23,782 nt of DNA, from NCBI GenBank assembly GCA_023402175.1, contig JAEXCN010000547.1:1-23782 (forward strand), written 5' to 3'. The stretch is from Pseudomonadota bacterium (lineage in GTDB: Bacteria > Myxococcota_A > Polyangia > Polyangiales > Polyangiaceae). The position numbers were made by a program, and so were the translations under genes. The notes under the pieces are model-generated. The model made no database searches. It was given only the letters and a program-made list of their open reading frames with translations, and had not been told where the DNA came from. Positions 7,425-15,759 of the stretch are shown piece by piece (the first letter of the stretch is position 1; the number at the start of each line of letters is the position of its first letter).

Positions 7425-8964
7425 AGAGGCTGAAGAACGAACGGATCGCGCCGAGGATCTGATCGCGCTCCATCGACTGCCGCGCCATCTTCGCGTTGTC
7501 GTCGAGACCGTCGCGGAAGGCCATCTGCTCGACGCGGCGCTTCGCGAGGCGGTCCGACAGCTCCGTCGCGATGTCCGGGCGGTCGAGCAGCACGCGCTCG
7601 AAGGTCTCCTTGTCGAGGCGATAGCAGTCGACGTCTGTCACCGCGACGACGTCCGCAGTGCGCGATTGCCCCGTCATGAGCCCCATTTCGCCGAACACCT
7701 CGGGCGCGGTCAAACGGCCAACGACCTTCGTCGCCTTCGGCAGCGGCCCGTCACCGTCGGGATCCACCGCCATGCGGATCTCGACGGTGCCCGACGTGAG
7801 GATGTAGAGCCAGTGAGCGACGGCTCCCTGCCGCGTGCAGACCTCGCCCGCGGTGTAGATCACGTGGCTCAGACCCTCGGCGAGCATCCCGAGCTCTTCG
7901 TCCGTGAGCGACCGGAACAGCGGAAGCCCACGCAGCACGCGGAAGCGACTCGAGACCTCCCGCTCTTTCTTCTTCTTCTGCCGCTCGTCGTTGTCGACCT
8001 GGATCCACGTCGTGTTCGCGGGGAGGGCGAGGGGAATGCCCGCACGACGGAGCGCCGTGTAGATGCGGGCGCGGACGCGCGAGCAAGTCGAATCGGTGGA
8101 GGCGAGGTCGGTGAGCCAGTAGCGGACCGCGTACGTCGCGAAGCTCTCGCGGTTGTCCTTCGTGAAGTCCATACAGACGCAGTTCGGCAGCGGGTCCGAA
8201 GCGGCGCCCGCGATCGGCGCGGCATGTAGCGCCTCGGTGACGACCTGGACCACCTTCGTCGGAGGGAAGCGGAAGTCGACGTTGAACCAGACCCACATCC
8301 TCTGCGGGACGCTCCGTCCGTCACGCTTGCCGAGGATCGTGATGCTGTTCCCGAGGAGCTGCGCGTTCGGGACGATGATGGTCGACCAGTCGCGGGTCTC
8401 GACGACCGTGTGCCGCCAGCGGATCGCGCGGACGCGGCCTTGCTTGCCGTTCTCGAGCTGGACCCAGTCGCCCTCGTGGACCGAGCCGTCGAGCTGCAGG
8501 GCCACGCCGCCGAGGATGTTGCCGAGCGTGCTCTGTAGCGAGATCGCGAGCACGGCGCTGACGACCGCCGCCGACGCGAGGGCGCCGGTCGGATTGAGGC
8601 CATGCGTGGAGAGGACGCCGAGCGTCGCGGCGATGTAACCGATACCGACGAGCAGGTCGCTCGCGATCATCGGCAAGACGACCCCGGTGAGCGGCAGAAG
8701 GAGGGAGAAGATGCCCGTCGCCGCCAGGTTCACGATCGTGAAGGCCCTGAGCAGCTCCGAGGCGAACAGGAACCGCGACGCCCAGGTGGTCTCACCGGCC
8801 GCCTGGAGGCCCCACTGGACGGCGCCTGTCACGACGTAGAGCGAGAAGAGGATGACGACGCGGCGCACCCGCAAGCGGTGGTCGGCGTTGAAGCGATTCA
8901 CGAGCGCCGCGACCATCACGATCGCGGAGAAGAGCCCAATCGCCCAGAAGGCGTCGTTCCTCAT
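7423..8964 (-). CDS. MscS-family mechanosensitive channel with cyclic-nucleotide-binding domain
   Basis: Inner-membrane channel protein, 513 aa from the ATG at 8964; a TTG at 8976 would add four residues. The N-terminal ~150 residues hold about four hydrophobic helices. The MscS pore helix and beta domain follow (SAAVVSAVLAISLQSTLGN, then LDGSVHEGDWVQLENGKQGR and TRDWSTIIVPNAQLLGNS). After a Lys-rich hinge (RQKKKKER) the last ~150 residues are a cyclic-nucleotide-binding domain, with the phosphate-binding cassette FGEMGLMTGQSRTAD, which keeps the family's FGE and R-T-A residues. It therefore matches the MscS channels fused to cNMP-binding domains (bCNG type), where ligand may tune gating. The ATG has no ribosome site; TATTGC lies 8 nt upstream and TTGACG 20 nt further up, a spacing longer than normal. 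The unknown gene at 6714-7412 follows 10 nt after its stop. Confidence 0.9.
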   Translation of the reverse strand: MRNDAFWAIGLFSAIVMVAALVNRFNADHRLRVRRVVILFSLYVVTGAVQWGLQAAGETTWASRFLFASELLRAFTIVNLAATGIFSLLLPLTGVVLPMIASDLLVGIGYIAATLGVLSTHGLNPTGALASAAVVSAVLAISLQSTLGNILGGVALQLDGSVHEGDWVQLENGKQGRVRAIRWRHTVVETRDWSTIIVPNAQLLGNSITILGKRDGRSVPQRMWVWFNVDFRFPPTKVVQVVTEALHAAPIAGAASDPLPNCVCMDFTKDNRESFATYAVRYWLTDLASTDSTCSRVRARIYTALRRAGIPLALPANTTWIQVDNDERQKKKKEREVSSRFRVLRGLPLFRSLTDEELGMLAEGLSHVIYTAGEVCTRQGAVAHWLYILTSGTVEIRMAVDPDGDGPLPKATKVVGRLTAPEVFGEMGLMTGQSRTADVVAVTDVDCYRLDKETFERVLLDRPDIATELSDRLAKRRVEQMAFRDGLDDNAKMARQSMERDQILGAIRSFFSL

Positions 8965-9096
8965 GGACTCAGGCAATAGGCCCGATAACGAGTGCGGGCG
9001 TCAAGAGCAGCGCCACGCCGGGCAGACGTCGCGGATGAGTTCGGAGGCGGAGCCGACCTCGGACCACGATCGAGCGGGGAGGGGTACGAACGAGAA

Positions 9097-9128
9097 GCGG
9101 GCGCGTCCAACGAGCTGTCCGCGCCCGC
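9097..9128 (-). terminator. Hairpin after the di-heme peroxidase gene
   Basis: Perfect 9-bp GC stem GCGGGCGCG/CGCGCCCGC with a 14-nt loop, 31 nt past the stop at 9159. On the minus strand it is followed by TTCTCGTT, a weak T-rich tail. It lies before the MscS-like gene and probably separates the two transcripts. Confidence 0.5.
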
Positions 9129-9158
9129 CTTCGTCTCCTGCCTCCCACAAGCTCCGGT

Positions 9159-11624
9159 TCAGTCGCGTAGCGGCACTCTGCGTCCGCCGGAGCGCGCCTG
9201 CATGCCCGGCGCGAACAGATCGCCCGCGTTCGGGATGCAGAAGCCCGACTTGGGCGAGTAGCCCGAAGCTCCGACCGCAGGGAGGGTGAAGGTGACGTCC
9301 TCCGCCTTGCCATCGTGCTTCCAACCATGGCCCTTCCGGTGGCCATCGAAGATTTCGAGCTCCGGATGGTCGAACGGTGCCTGATCGCACTGGACGCGCC
9401 GGTCCGTGAGCGCCTTCATGAAGCGCTCGAGCGCCGCGAGATCGTCGTTCGCGACGGTGTGGCCCTTCTCCCTGCAGGCTGCGTTCGGCTGACCGTTGGC
9501 ATCACAGTCCGAGAGCCCGAGGGGAACGATGAGGCCGGTGCCGTTGGTGTTGCAGTCGGTGCCCTGCACGGGCCACGGCTGATTGCCGTCCGGACCCGAC
9601 CCGGAGTCGTCGCCGGTGATGCAGCGGTTCCCGTGGGCATCGAGGCTGCCCGGGCCGGTGATGTCACGCCGGTTGAACCCGCGATTGAAGACCTTGAGGA
9701 CCTGCCGCAACGTCGGGTAGCCGCCCCAGCTGAAGTACGGCGGCGTGAGCGCGACGTTGCGCAGGATGGGCGCCTTCGTCGAGCCGTCCGCCTCGAGCTT
9801 GCGGAACGTGTTCGCCGGCGTCGGATCACCGAGCCCGACGCGGCTCGGGATGTTGCCGGCGGCGATGGCCCGCTCGAGCGGCGGATCGAGAACGGCGCCG
9901 GGCTTTCCGTCGAGGTGGTTCCAGAGCTGACGACCGAAGGAGAGCGGGTTGCTGTAATCGTCGACTCTCCCGCTCATCAAATCGGTGAACACGGGCCGGA
10001 GGCCGATGTTCGCGGAGCCCTGATCTCTCAGGTCGTTGAAGCCGTTGACGTCCGCGACGGTCAGGAACAGCTGGAAGTCCTCGCCCTCCTGCGTCGTACC
10101 TTCAGCAAGGAGCGGCTGGCGGGCGCGGCCGACGCCGCCGGCCTGCGCATTGTGACAGACGAAGCAGTTGCCGCCGCGGATCCCGTCGGGCGGGGTCGGG
10201 AATGGCTCGCCCGGGTTCAGACGCGCGAAGATCGTGCATCCGCGGAGCAGGAGCGGATCGACGTCGCCGGTCGGCGAGGTGCATCCGCCGATGCCGGGCC
10301 CTGCGGGCGCGAAGCTCGGCGTCATGACGAGTCGCCCCGACGCCTGGAGTGAGTCGAACTCACTCTGATCGGAGATCGTCGTGGACTCGTACTCCGCGAT
10401 CGCGAGGCCCCAGAACATCGAGAAGTTGATCTCCATCTGGGTGTAGCCCCGTCGGTCTGCGACGAGCCTTCCCTCGACGATGCGATAGCGTCCCGGGAGC
10501 GCCCAGTACTTGGGGTCGAACGCGCGCTTGATCAGCTCTTCGTAGTCGTAATGATGCGCGAGGCCGCGCCCGTGCGGTCCGACGAACGGACCGAGCACGC
10601 TGTCGTCGCGCGACACGCGCTGCCCTGCAAGCGGCCTCGTCGAGAGGAGCTTGCGCCCGACATCCGCGAACGTGCGACCGCTGCAGGACATTTCGAGCTG
10701 ACTCGTCGGCGGCGCGACGGCCTGCGACGCGAGGCTTGCGTTCTCGACCCTCACGTACCCGAGCGTCGGCTTGCCGTTTTCGATGATCAAGAGTCGCTTG
10801 TTCGGGTCGCCCGCGATGTCGCGGATCCCGAAGACGCCGACACCGTTGAACATGTTGTTCGCGCGGTTGTCCCAGAAGTTGCGGAAGTTGAACGCTGCGT
10901 TGTGGAACGACGGCGTGTGCCGCGGCTCCACCTGGCGGGCAGCGAGCCAGCCGGCGTGGAAGATCGTGGCGTCGACTGGACCGCATTTGTCCTCTTCGCC
11001 ATCGGACCTCACGCGCCTGAAGTCCGCGCCGAACGATCCCTGCGATGAGAGGCGGTCGTTGGTGGTCGTGACGATCGGCGAGTTGCGGTCTGTCTCGTCG
11101 GAGAGACGATGCATCGGGAGATCGGCTGGTTTCAGCGTGTAGTTCGGGCCCGCGATCGCGCCCGACGGCATGTGACCGGGAAGGACGTCGCCGGTGTCGG
11201 ATCGCTCGGAACCGAACCGCGTGTCGCCGCCGGGGCCCTTGGTCACGTCGTTGAACCCGGGGTTGATCTGGTTCGTGAGTCGGGTGTCCGCGCCGGCATG
11301 GAAGTGACAGCTCGCGCAGGCGTTGCCGTCGCTGCCCGTTTGCTGGTCCCAGAAGAGCGCTTTCCCGAGCACCCGTGCCCAGCGTCGGCCTCCGCTCCTC
11401 AGGATCTTCGCGTCCTCGAGGCTTTGTTTCGTCACCCCGTCGGAGCCGAGCACGAACGGCGCGGGAGGAATGAGCGCCGCGGTCTTGAACGGCACCTGCA
11501 TGCTCTCGACCGATGCGGGATCCGGTTCGAGCTCGGCGCCGTCGGCGCAGCCTGCTGCAACGAGGCTGGCGCCAACGCAGATGGAGAGGAACGTACTGAG
11601 AAGCAGGCTTCGTTTGCCAGGCAT
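9159..11624 (-). CDS. Di-heme cytochrome c peroxidase family lipoprotein (MauG/CcpA-like)
   Basis: The protein is 821 aa, with a lipoprotein signal (VAAGC, Cys26), so it should sit in the envelope facing the periplasm. The two c-type heme sites are CASCH (103-107) and CFVCH (487-491). Other family landmarks are present: GKALFWDQQ before the first heme, TPSFHNAAFNFRNFWDNRA (~237-255), and KAPILRNVALTPPYFSWGG followed by a NRG-type loop after the second heme. Known members reduce hydrogen peroxide or oxidise protein side chains using two hemes. Usual length is 320-400 aa; this one has long insertions between the hemes and near the C-terminus (DANGQPNAACREKG region), so its substrate is unclear. 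The ATG has GGAGG 6 nt upstream. No electron donor gene or MauG partner is adjacent. Confidence 0.9.
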   Translation of the reverse strand: MPGKRSLLLSTFLSICVGASLVAAGCADGAELEPDPASVESMQVPFKTAALIPPAPFVLGSDGVTKQSLEDAKILRSGGRRWARVLGKALFWDQQTGSDGNACASCHFHAGADTRLTNQINPGFNDVTKGPGGDTRFGSERSDTGDVLPGHMPSGAIAGPNYTLKPADLPMHRLSDETDRNSPIVTTTNDRLSSQGSFGADFRRVRSDGEEDKCGPVDATIFHAGWLAARQVEPRHTPSFHNAAFNFRNFWDNRANNMFNGVGVFGIRDIAGDPNKRLLIIENGKPTLGYVRVENASLASQAVAPPTSQLEMSCSGRTFADVGRKLLSTRPLAGQRVSRDDSVLGPFVGPHGRGLAHHYDYEELIKRAFDPKYWALPGRYRIVEGRLVADRRGYTQMEINFSMFWGLAIAEYESTTISDQSEFDSLQASGRLVMTPSFAPAGPGIGGCTSPTGDVDPLLLRGCTIFARLNPGEPFPTPPDGIRGGNCFVCHNAQAGGVGRARQPLLAEGTTQEGEDFQLFLTVADVNGFNDLRDQGSANIGLRPVFTDLMSGRVDDYSNPLSFGRQLWNHLDGKPGAVLDPPLERAIAAGNIPSRVGLGDPTPANTFRKLEADGSTKAPILRNVALTPPYFSWGGYPTLRQVLKVFNRGFNRRDITGPGSLDAHGNRCITGDDSGSGPDGNQPWPVQGTDCNTNGTGLIVPLGLSDCDANGQPNAACREKGHTVANDDLAALERFMKALTDRRVQCDQAPFDHPELEIFDGHRKGHGWKHDGKAEDVTFTLPAVGASGYSPKSGFCIPNAGDLFAPGMQARSGGRRVPLRD

Positions 11625-11630
11625 CGTGGG

Positions 11631-11635
11631 CCTCC
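11631..11635 (-). promoter_or_regulatory. Ribosome binding site of the di-heme peroxidase gene
   Basis: GGAGG on the minus strand, 6 nt before the ATG at 11624. It is the clearest Shine-Dalgarno site at a transcript start in this window and contrasts with the many genes that lack one. Confidence 0.7.
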
Positions 11636-11802
11636 GTTCGCGCGCCCACGTGCAACTCCCGTCCCCCCTCGAGCTTGCTTCGCGACCCCGCCGAAATCAT
11701 TGCGCGACGCGATCGACATGGTCGGAGGCGGATGGCGCTCGATCTCGTCGACCACTGCAGGCGTCGGCAGGAATTCCTCGCGTGCTGCAGATCGCCATCA
11801 TG

Positions 11803-11832
11803 CGGAGTCGGGGCATGCGGTCCGCGACTCCG
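11803..11832. other. Perfect intergenic hairpin
   Basis: 8-bp stem CGGAGTCG/CGACTCCG around a 14-nt loop, in the 278-bp gap between the secreted-protein gene (ends 11903) and the di-heme peroxidase gene (starts 11624). There is no T-run on either side, so it is not a classic terminator. It could act as a structured leader or a protein-binding site. Confidence 0.35.
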
Positions 11833-11863
11833 AGAACCGCGCATGCGCAGTGATCGTCTCGAA

Positions 11864-11879
11864 CGGCGGACCCCCGCCG
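11864..11879 (-). terminator. Possible short hairpin terminator
   Basis: CGGCGG/CCGCCG stem with a 4-nt loop, 23 nt past the stop of the secreted-protein gene, followed on the minus strand by TTCGAG. The T-run is poor, so the call is weak. Confidence 0.3.
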
Positions 11880-11902
11880 CGTCCGGAGCATTCGCGGATC
11901 GA

Positions 11903-12697
11903 TCAGCGCAAATCGACGCAGAGCTTCTTCACGGTGAAGACCACCTTCGGAGTCGTTCCGTCGTAGGTCCTGCCGCCGACGACGACGGTGAAGCGGTTCG
12001 TCGAAACGGTGGGCGTCGGAGCCGTCGTGATCGGGAAGTGAGCGGCACCGATGTCGACGTTCGTGATGCCCTTTGGCCACGTCGTCTCGATCCTGAAGGT
12101 CGACGTCGCAGGAGGCAGGCTCGCGAGGTCGATCTTGTACGTGCCGTCGGAGTGGTTCGGCGCGTTCCATACGTTGAGCTCGAGCCGCGCCTGCAGCAGC
12201 TCGAGCTCCATCGCAGGCACGGCTGTGAAGTCCGTCCTGTCGCCGAGGTACTGCGCCATGACGTCGACATACGACGCGGTCGCCCATGTGCCGGTCGCCG
12301 TTGCCGACGCGAACACGGTCACGACGCTCTTGGTGATCGTCGCGACGTTCGCGGTGAACGTCTTCCTGATCGAGGAGGCCTTCCCGGGGGCAATCTCGAG
12401 AGTGAACCCCTCAGCACCGCGTGTCGCGCCCTCCGACGTGACTCCATGCGTGTCCGTCGTGAAATCGAGGCACGTGCCGAGGGGGTCCGGGTCCGAGCCG
12501 GCGTCCGCACCGCCGTCGGGCTCCGATCCCGACGCCGCGTCGTCGGGCGAGCCGTCGGGCCCAGGCAGGCCCGACGCGGCGTCGTCGCCGTTGGTGGGGG
12601 AGGCGCCTGCTCCGAACGGAGTGCAGGCAAGCGCGCGCGTCCCCAACGCAGCGGCGACGAGCGTGAGTGCAGCGGCGAGAGGGCGGAGCGCACGCAT
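11903..12697 (-). CDS. Secreted or lipid-anchored protein with CTPFGA motif, unknown function
   Basis: The protein is 264 aa. The N-terminal ~24 residues are a Sec signal ending ALAC; cleavage could be lipoprotein-type at Cys25 or ordinary. CTPFGAGA follows directly, then a ~45-residue Asp/Gly/Pro/Ser spacer (for example DGSPDDAASGSEPDGG) that probably holds the fold away from the membrane. Residues ~75-264 look all-beta, with alternating hydrophobic strands (MELELLQARLELNVW, RFTVVVGGRTYDG, VVFTVKKLCVDL), consistent with a jelly-roll or LamG-like sandwich. The overall plan matches the protein at 17069-17872. The ATG at 12697 has no ribosome site; TACGAT ends 9 nt upstream. It lies 45 bp after sucA on the same strand but seems to have its own promoter. 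The function is unknown. Confidence 0.75.
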   Translation of the reverse strand: MRALRPLAAALTLVAAALGTRALACTPFGAGASPTNGDDAASGLPGPDGSPDDAASGSEPDGGADAGSDPDPLGTCLDFTTDTHGVTSEGATRGAEGFTLEIAPGKASSIRKTFTANVATITKSVVTVFASATATGTWATASYVDVMAQYLGDRTDFTAVPAMELELLQARLELNVWNAPNHSDGTYKIDLASLPPATSTFRIETTWPKGITNVDIGAAHFPITTAPTPTVSTNRFTVVVGGRTYDGTTPKVVFTVKKLCVDLR

Positions 12698-12706
12698 CGC
12701 ACGACG

Positions 12707-12712
12707 ATCGTA
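12707..12712 (-). promoter_or_regulatory. -10-like box 9 nt before a start codon
   Basis: TACGAT on the minus strand, 9 nt before the ATG at 12697 and with no Shine-Dalgarno site between. No good -35 is visible at 16-18 nt. Confidence 0.4.
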
Positions 12713-12742
12713 GCTCGACTACGACCGCCGAGCACGGGTGGG

Positions 12743-15619
12743 TCAGCCTGCGAGCGCTTCGGCGAGGAGGCGCTGCTGCTCGAGATCGTGGCTCGCCTTG
12801 CTTCCCGTCGCCGGGCTCGCAGCAGCGGGCCGCGACACGACGGAGAGCGGCAGGCGCTCGCCGATGATCTTCAGCAGATTCGCGTTCATGAAGTACCAGG
12901 CGCCCATGTTGCGGGGCTCTTCCTGGACCCACACGAGGCGCGTGCCGTCCTTGTACGCCGAGAGGACGCTCGAGAGCTCGTCGTTGATCGGATAGAGCTG
13001 CTCGAGGCGAACGATCGCCACGTCGTCGCGACCGAGCTTCCGCCGTGCGTCGAGCAGGTCGTAATAGACCTTGCCGGTGCAGAGGAGCACGCGCTTCACC
13101 TTCGCCGGATCGGTCTGCGTGTCGGGGATGACGCGCTGGAACTTCCCGGTCGCGAGGTCGTCCACGGTCGAGACCGCCTCCTTGTGACGGAGGAGGCTCT
13201 TCGGCGTGAAGATGACGAGCGGCTTGCGCCACGGGCGCAGCACCTGGCGGCGCAGCGCGTGGAACAGCTGCGCGGGCGTCGTCAGGTTGCAGACCTGGAT
13301 GTTGTCCGAGGCGGCGAGCTGGAGAAAGCGCTCGACGCGAGCGCTTGAGTGCTCCGGACCCTGCCCCTCGTAGCCGTGCGGCAAGAGGAGGACGAGGCCG
13401 GAGAGACGGAGCCACTTGTCCTCGGCGGAGACGATGAACTGGTCGATGATGACCTGTGCACCGTTCGCGAAGTCACCGAACTGCGCCTCCCAGATGACGA
13501 GCGCGTCGGGGCTGTCGAGGCTGTAGCCGTACTCGAACCCGAGCACGCCGGCTTCCGACAGTGCGCTGTCGTGCACCTCGAAGCGACCCTTGCCGAGGTT
13601 CGCGAGCGGCGTGTAGCGGCCGCCGGTCTGCGAATCGAACAGCGTCGCGTGACGATGGGTGAACGTGCCGCGACGCGCATCCTGACCGGTGATGCGGATC
13701 GTGCGGTTCTCCGAGACGAGCGAGCCGAATGCGAGATGCTCGGCGGTGCCCCAGTCGAACGGCTGCCCGCCCAGCACGCGCTCACGCCGCGTGTCGAGGA
13801 CCGCCTTGACCTTCGGGTTCGCCTGGAAGCCCGGCGGGAGCTCCGCCAGGCGCGTCGCGAGATCGGCGAGGACCTCGCGCGGAAGGGTCGTATCGACTTC
13901 CTCGACGTTCTTGTCGGGGCCGCCGATGTACGGCGCCCAAACGCCGCCCATGGCTTTCGGCGGCTTGAGGTAGTCGCCCTTCTTCTCTTCCTCGAGCGCC
14001 TGGGCGAGCGCCGCCTGGCGGTTCGCCTTCAGCTTGTCACCCTGCTCCTGCGTGATCTGGCCGCTCTCGACGAGCTTCTTGACGTAGACCTCGCGGACGG
14101 TCGGCTTCTGATCGATGAGCCGGTACATCTGCGGCTGCGTGAAGCGAGGCTCGTCGCCTTCGTTGTGGCCGTAGCGGCGGTAGCAGAGCATGTCGATGAC
14201 GACATCCTTGCCGAACCGCTGGCGGAATTCCGTCGCGAGGCGCGCCGTCTGGATGACCGCTTCCGGATCCTCGCCGTTCACGTGGAAGACGGGGACCTTG
14301 AGCATCCGCGTGATGTCGGTGCAGTAGCGCGTCGAGCGCGAGTCCTGCGGGAGCGTCGTGAAGCCGATCTGGTTGTTCACGACGAGGTGCACGGTGCCGC
14401 CCGTCGAGTAGCCCTCGAGGCCCGAGAGGTTCAGCGTCTCGGGGACGACGCCCTGACCCATGAACGCCGCATCGCCGTGGATGAGGAGCGGCATGACGCC
14501 GAGGCGCTTGCGCCGATCCTGCTTCGCGCGGACGCGGCCCTCGACGACGGGGTTCACGAACTCGAGATGGCTCGGGTTGAACGCGAGCGAGAGGTGCACC
14601 GTGCGCCCGTTCGAGGTCGCGCGGTCGGTCGACTCGCCGAGGTGGTACTTCACGTCACCGCGCCCGAGGTTGCGCTCGGGGTTCGAGTCGCGGAACGCCG
14701 CGAAGATCTCGCGGACGTTCTTGTTCATGATGTTCGCGAGGACGTTCAGGCGGCCGCGGTGGGCCATGCCGATGACGATCTCCTCGACGCCGTGCGCGGC
14801 GGCGTAGTCGATGAGCAGATCGAGCATCGCGATCATGCTCTCGGCGCCCTCGGCGGAGAACCGCTTCGCGCCGACGAAGTTCTTGTGCACGAACTGCTCG
14901 AAGATCTCGGAGTCCGTGAGGTGCTTCAGGATCCGAACGACCTCGGCGTTGTCGAGCGCCGCGCGGTTCTTCGTCGACTCCATCCTGTTCTGGAGCCACT
15001 CGCGCGCCTCGGGCTCCTCGATGTGCGTGAACTCGACGCCGATGGAGCTGCAGTACGTCTCCGAGAGATGCGAGATGATCTGGCGGAGCGTCGCGCGGCT
15101 CGGCAGACCGCCGATGCCGACCGTCGGGAACTCCTGATCGTAGTCGGCTTCGGTCAGACCGAAGTTCGACAGATCGAGCTCCGGTGCCGCCTCCGGAGGC
15201 GTACCGAGCGGATCGGTCTTCGCGAAGAGGTGACCACGCACGCGGTACGCGTTCACGAGCTGGTAGACGCGGCCCGACAGCGCGGCGGTCGCGAGGCGCT
15301 CTTCACGTCCACCACCGAACGCGAGCTGCGCGGCCGTGCCGTTCACGTACGGCAGCGGCGACGGCGGCGGCGCGATCGACGGGGCCTTGAAGGCGTGCGC
15401 GAGCGCGCCGTTGCCATTCGCTCCGCCGTTCGTCGCGTGCGCGCGCGCGCCGCCCGGTGTCGGCGGCGGCGGCGCCTCCCCACGCTCGAGCGAAGCAAAG
15501 TAGCTCCGCCACTGCTCATCCACGAGTTGAGGGCTCTGCCGGTATTGCGCGTGCAGGTCCTCGACGAACCCTGCGTTGATGCCGAAATCGTCGAACATGC
15601 CGAGGGCGTCTTCTAGCAC
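12743..15619 (-). CDS. sucA: 2-oxoglutarate dehydrogenase E1 component
   Basis: Thiamine-diphosphate enzyme of the TCA cycle that decarboxylates 2-oxoglutarate and passes the succinyl group to E2. It is 958 aa from the GTG at 15619; the ATG at 15598 gives 951 aa and also fits. The N-terminal FGINAGFVEDLHAQYRQSP is the E2-binding type helix typical of SucA. An Ala/Pro-rich linker follows (~48-95). Then come GMAHRGRLNVLANIMNK (~284), the TPP/Mg site GDAAFMGQG (~382) to NNQIGFTT (~415-422), RRYGHNEGDEPRFTQP, the pyrimidine-binding GFEYGYSLDSP and AQFGDFANGAQ, LPHGYEGQGPEHSS, and the C-terminal EEPRNMGAWYFMN. The length is near the usual ~930 aa. No sucB or lpd gene is adjacent. A -10-like TACGCT ends 13 nt before the GTG. 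Confidence 0.97.
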   Translation of the reverse strand: MLEDALGMFDDFGINAGFVEDLHAQYRQSPQLVDEQWRSYFASLERGEAPPPPTPGGARAHATNGGANGNGALAHAFKAPSIAPPPSPLPYVNGTAAQLAFGGGREERLATAALSGRVYQLVNAYRVRGHLFAKTDPLGTPPEAAPELDLSNFGLTEADYDQEFPTVGIGGLPSRATLRQIISHLSETYCSSIGVEFTHIEEPEAREWLQNRMESTKNRAALDNAEVVRILKHLTDSEIFEQFVHKNFVGAKRFSAEGAESMIAMLDLLIDYAAAHGVEEIVIGMAHRGRLNVLANIMNKNVREIFAAFRDSNPERNLGRGDVKYHLGESTDRATSNGRTVHLSLAFNPSHLEFVNPVVEGRVRAKQDRRKRLGVMPLLIHGDAAFMGQGVVPETLNLSGLEGYSTGGTVHLVVNNQIGFTTLPQDSRSTRYCTDITRMLKVPVFHVNGEDPEAVIQTARLATEFRQRFGKDVVIDMLCYRRYGHNEGDEPRFTQPQMYRLIDQKPTVREVYVKKLVESGQITQEQGDKLKANRQAALAQALEEEKKGDYLKPPKAMGGVWAPYIGGPDKNVEEVDTTLPREVLADLATRLAELPPGFQANPKVKAVLDTRRERVLGGQPFDWGTAEHLAFGSLVSENRTIRITGQDARRGTFTHRHATLFDSQTGGRYTPLANLGKGRFEVHDSALSEAGVLGFEYGYSLDSPDALVIWEAQFGDFANGAQVIIDQFIVSAEDKWLRLSGLVLLLPHGYEGQGPEHSSARVERFLQLAASDNIQVCNLTTPAQLFHALRRQVLRPWRKPLVIFTPKSLLRHKEAVSTVDDLATGKFQRVIPDTQTDPAKVKRVLLCTGKVYYDLLDARRKLGRDDVAIVRLEQLYPINDELSSVLSAYKDGTRLVWVQEEPRNMGAWYFMNANLLKIIGERLPLSVVSRPAAASPATGSKASHDLEQQRLLAEALAG

Positions 15620-15632
15620 GGACCGAATCCCG

Positions 15633-15638
15633 AGCGTA
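15633..15638 (-). promoter_or_regulatory. Possible -10 box of sucA
   Basis: TACGCT on the minus strand, 13 nt before the GTG at 15619. If it is used, the leader would be only about 6 nt, which favours the GTG start. No clear -35 was found. Confidence 0.3.
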
Positions 15639-15728
15639 CCGGCGGTCTTGAGGATCGCTCGACGTCAGCCGTGGTTCGCGCGGAAATTCTTGGCCTCACC
15701 GCTCCCGCCACGTCGCCGGGCGGGTCCC

Positions 15729-15747
15729 TCGCGAAACTTTTTCGCGA
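15729..15747 (-). terminator. Perfect hairpin between the Pro-rich gene and sucA
   Basis: 8-bp stem TCGCGAAA/TTTCGCGA with a 3-nt loop, 12 nt past the stop at 15760 and upstream of sucA. The A/T half of the stem gives a short run of A and T but no free T tail, so it may be a weak terminator or a processing site. Confidence 0.4.
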
Positions 15748-15759
15748 ATGCGCGCTGAC

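Noticed and set aside
10360..11844. 494-aa minus-strand frame
   Set aside because: Shifted frame over the di-heme peroxidase gene; lacks CxxCH sites and is Arg/Ser-rich.
11675..13348. 557-aa plus-strand frame
   Set aside because: Antisense to the secreted-protein gene and the end of sucA; composition is a shadow of high GC.
13349..15616. 755-aa plus-strand frame
   Set aside because: Exactly antisense to sucA; Arg/Glu/Leu/Val low-complexity shadow.
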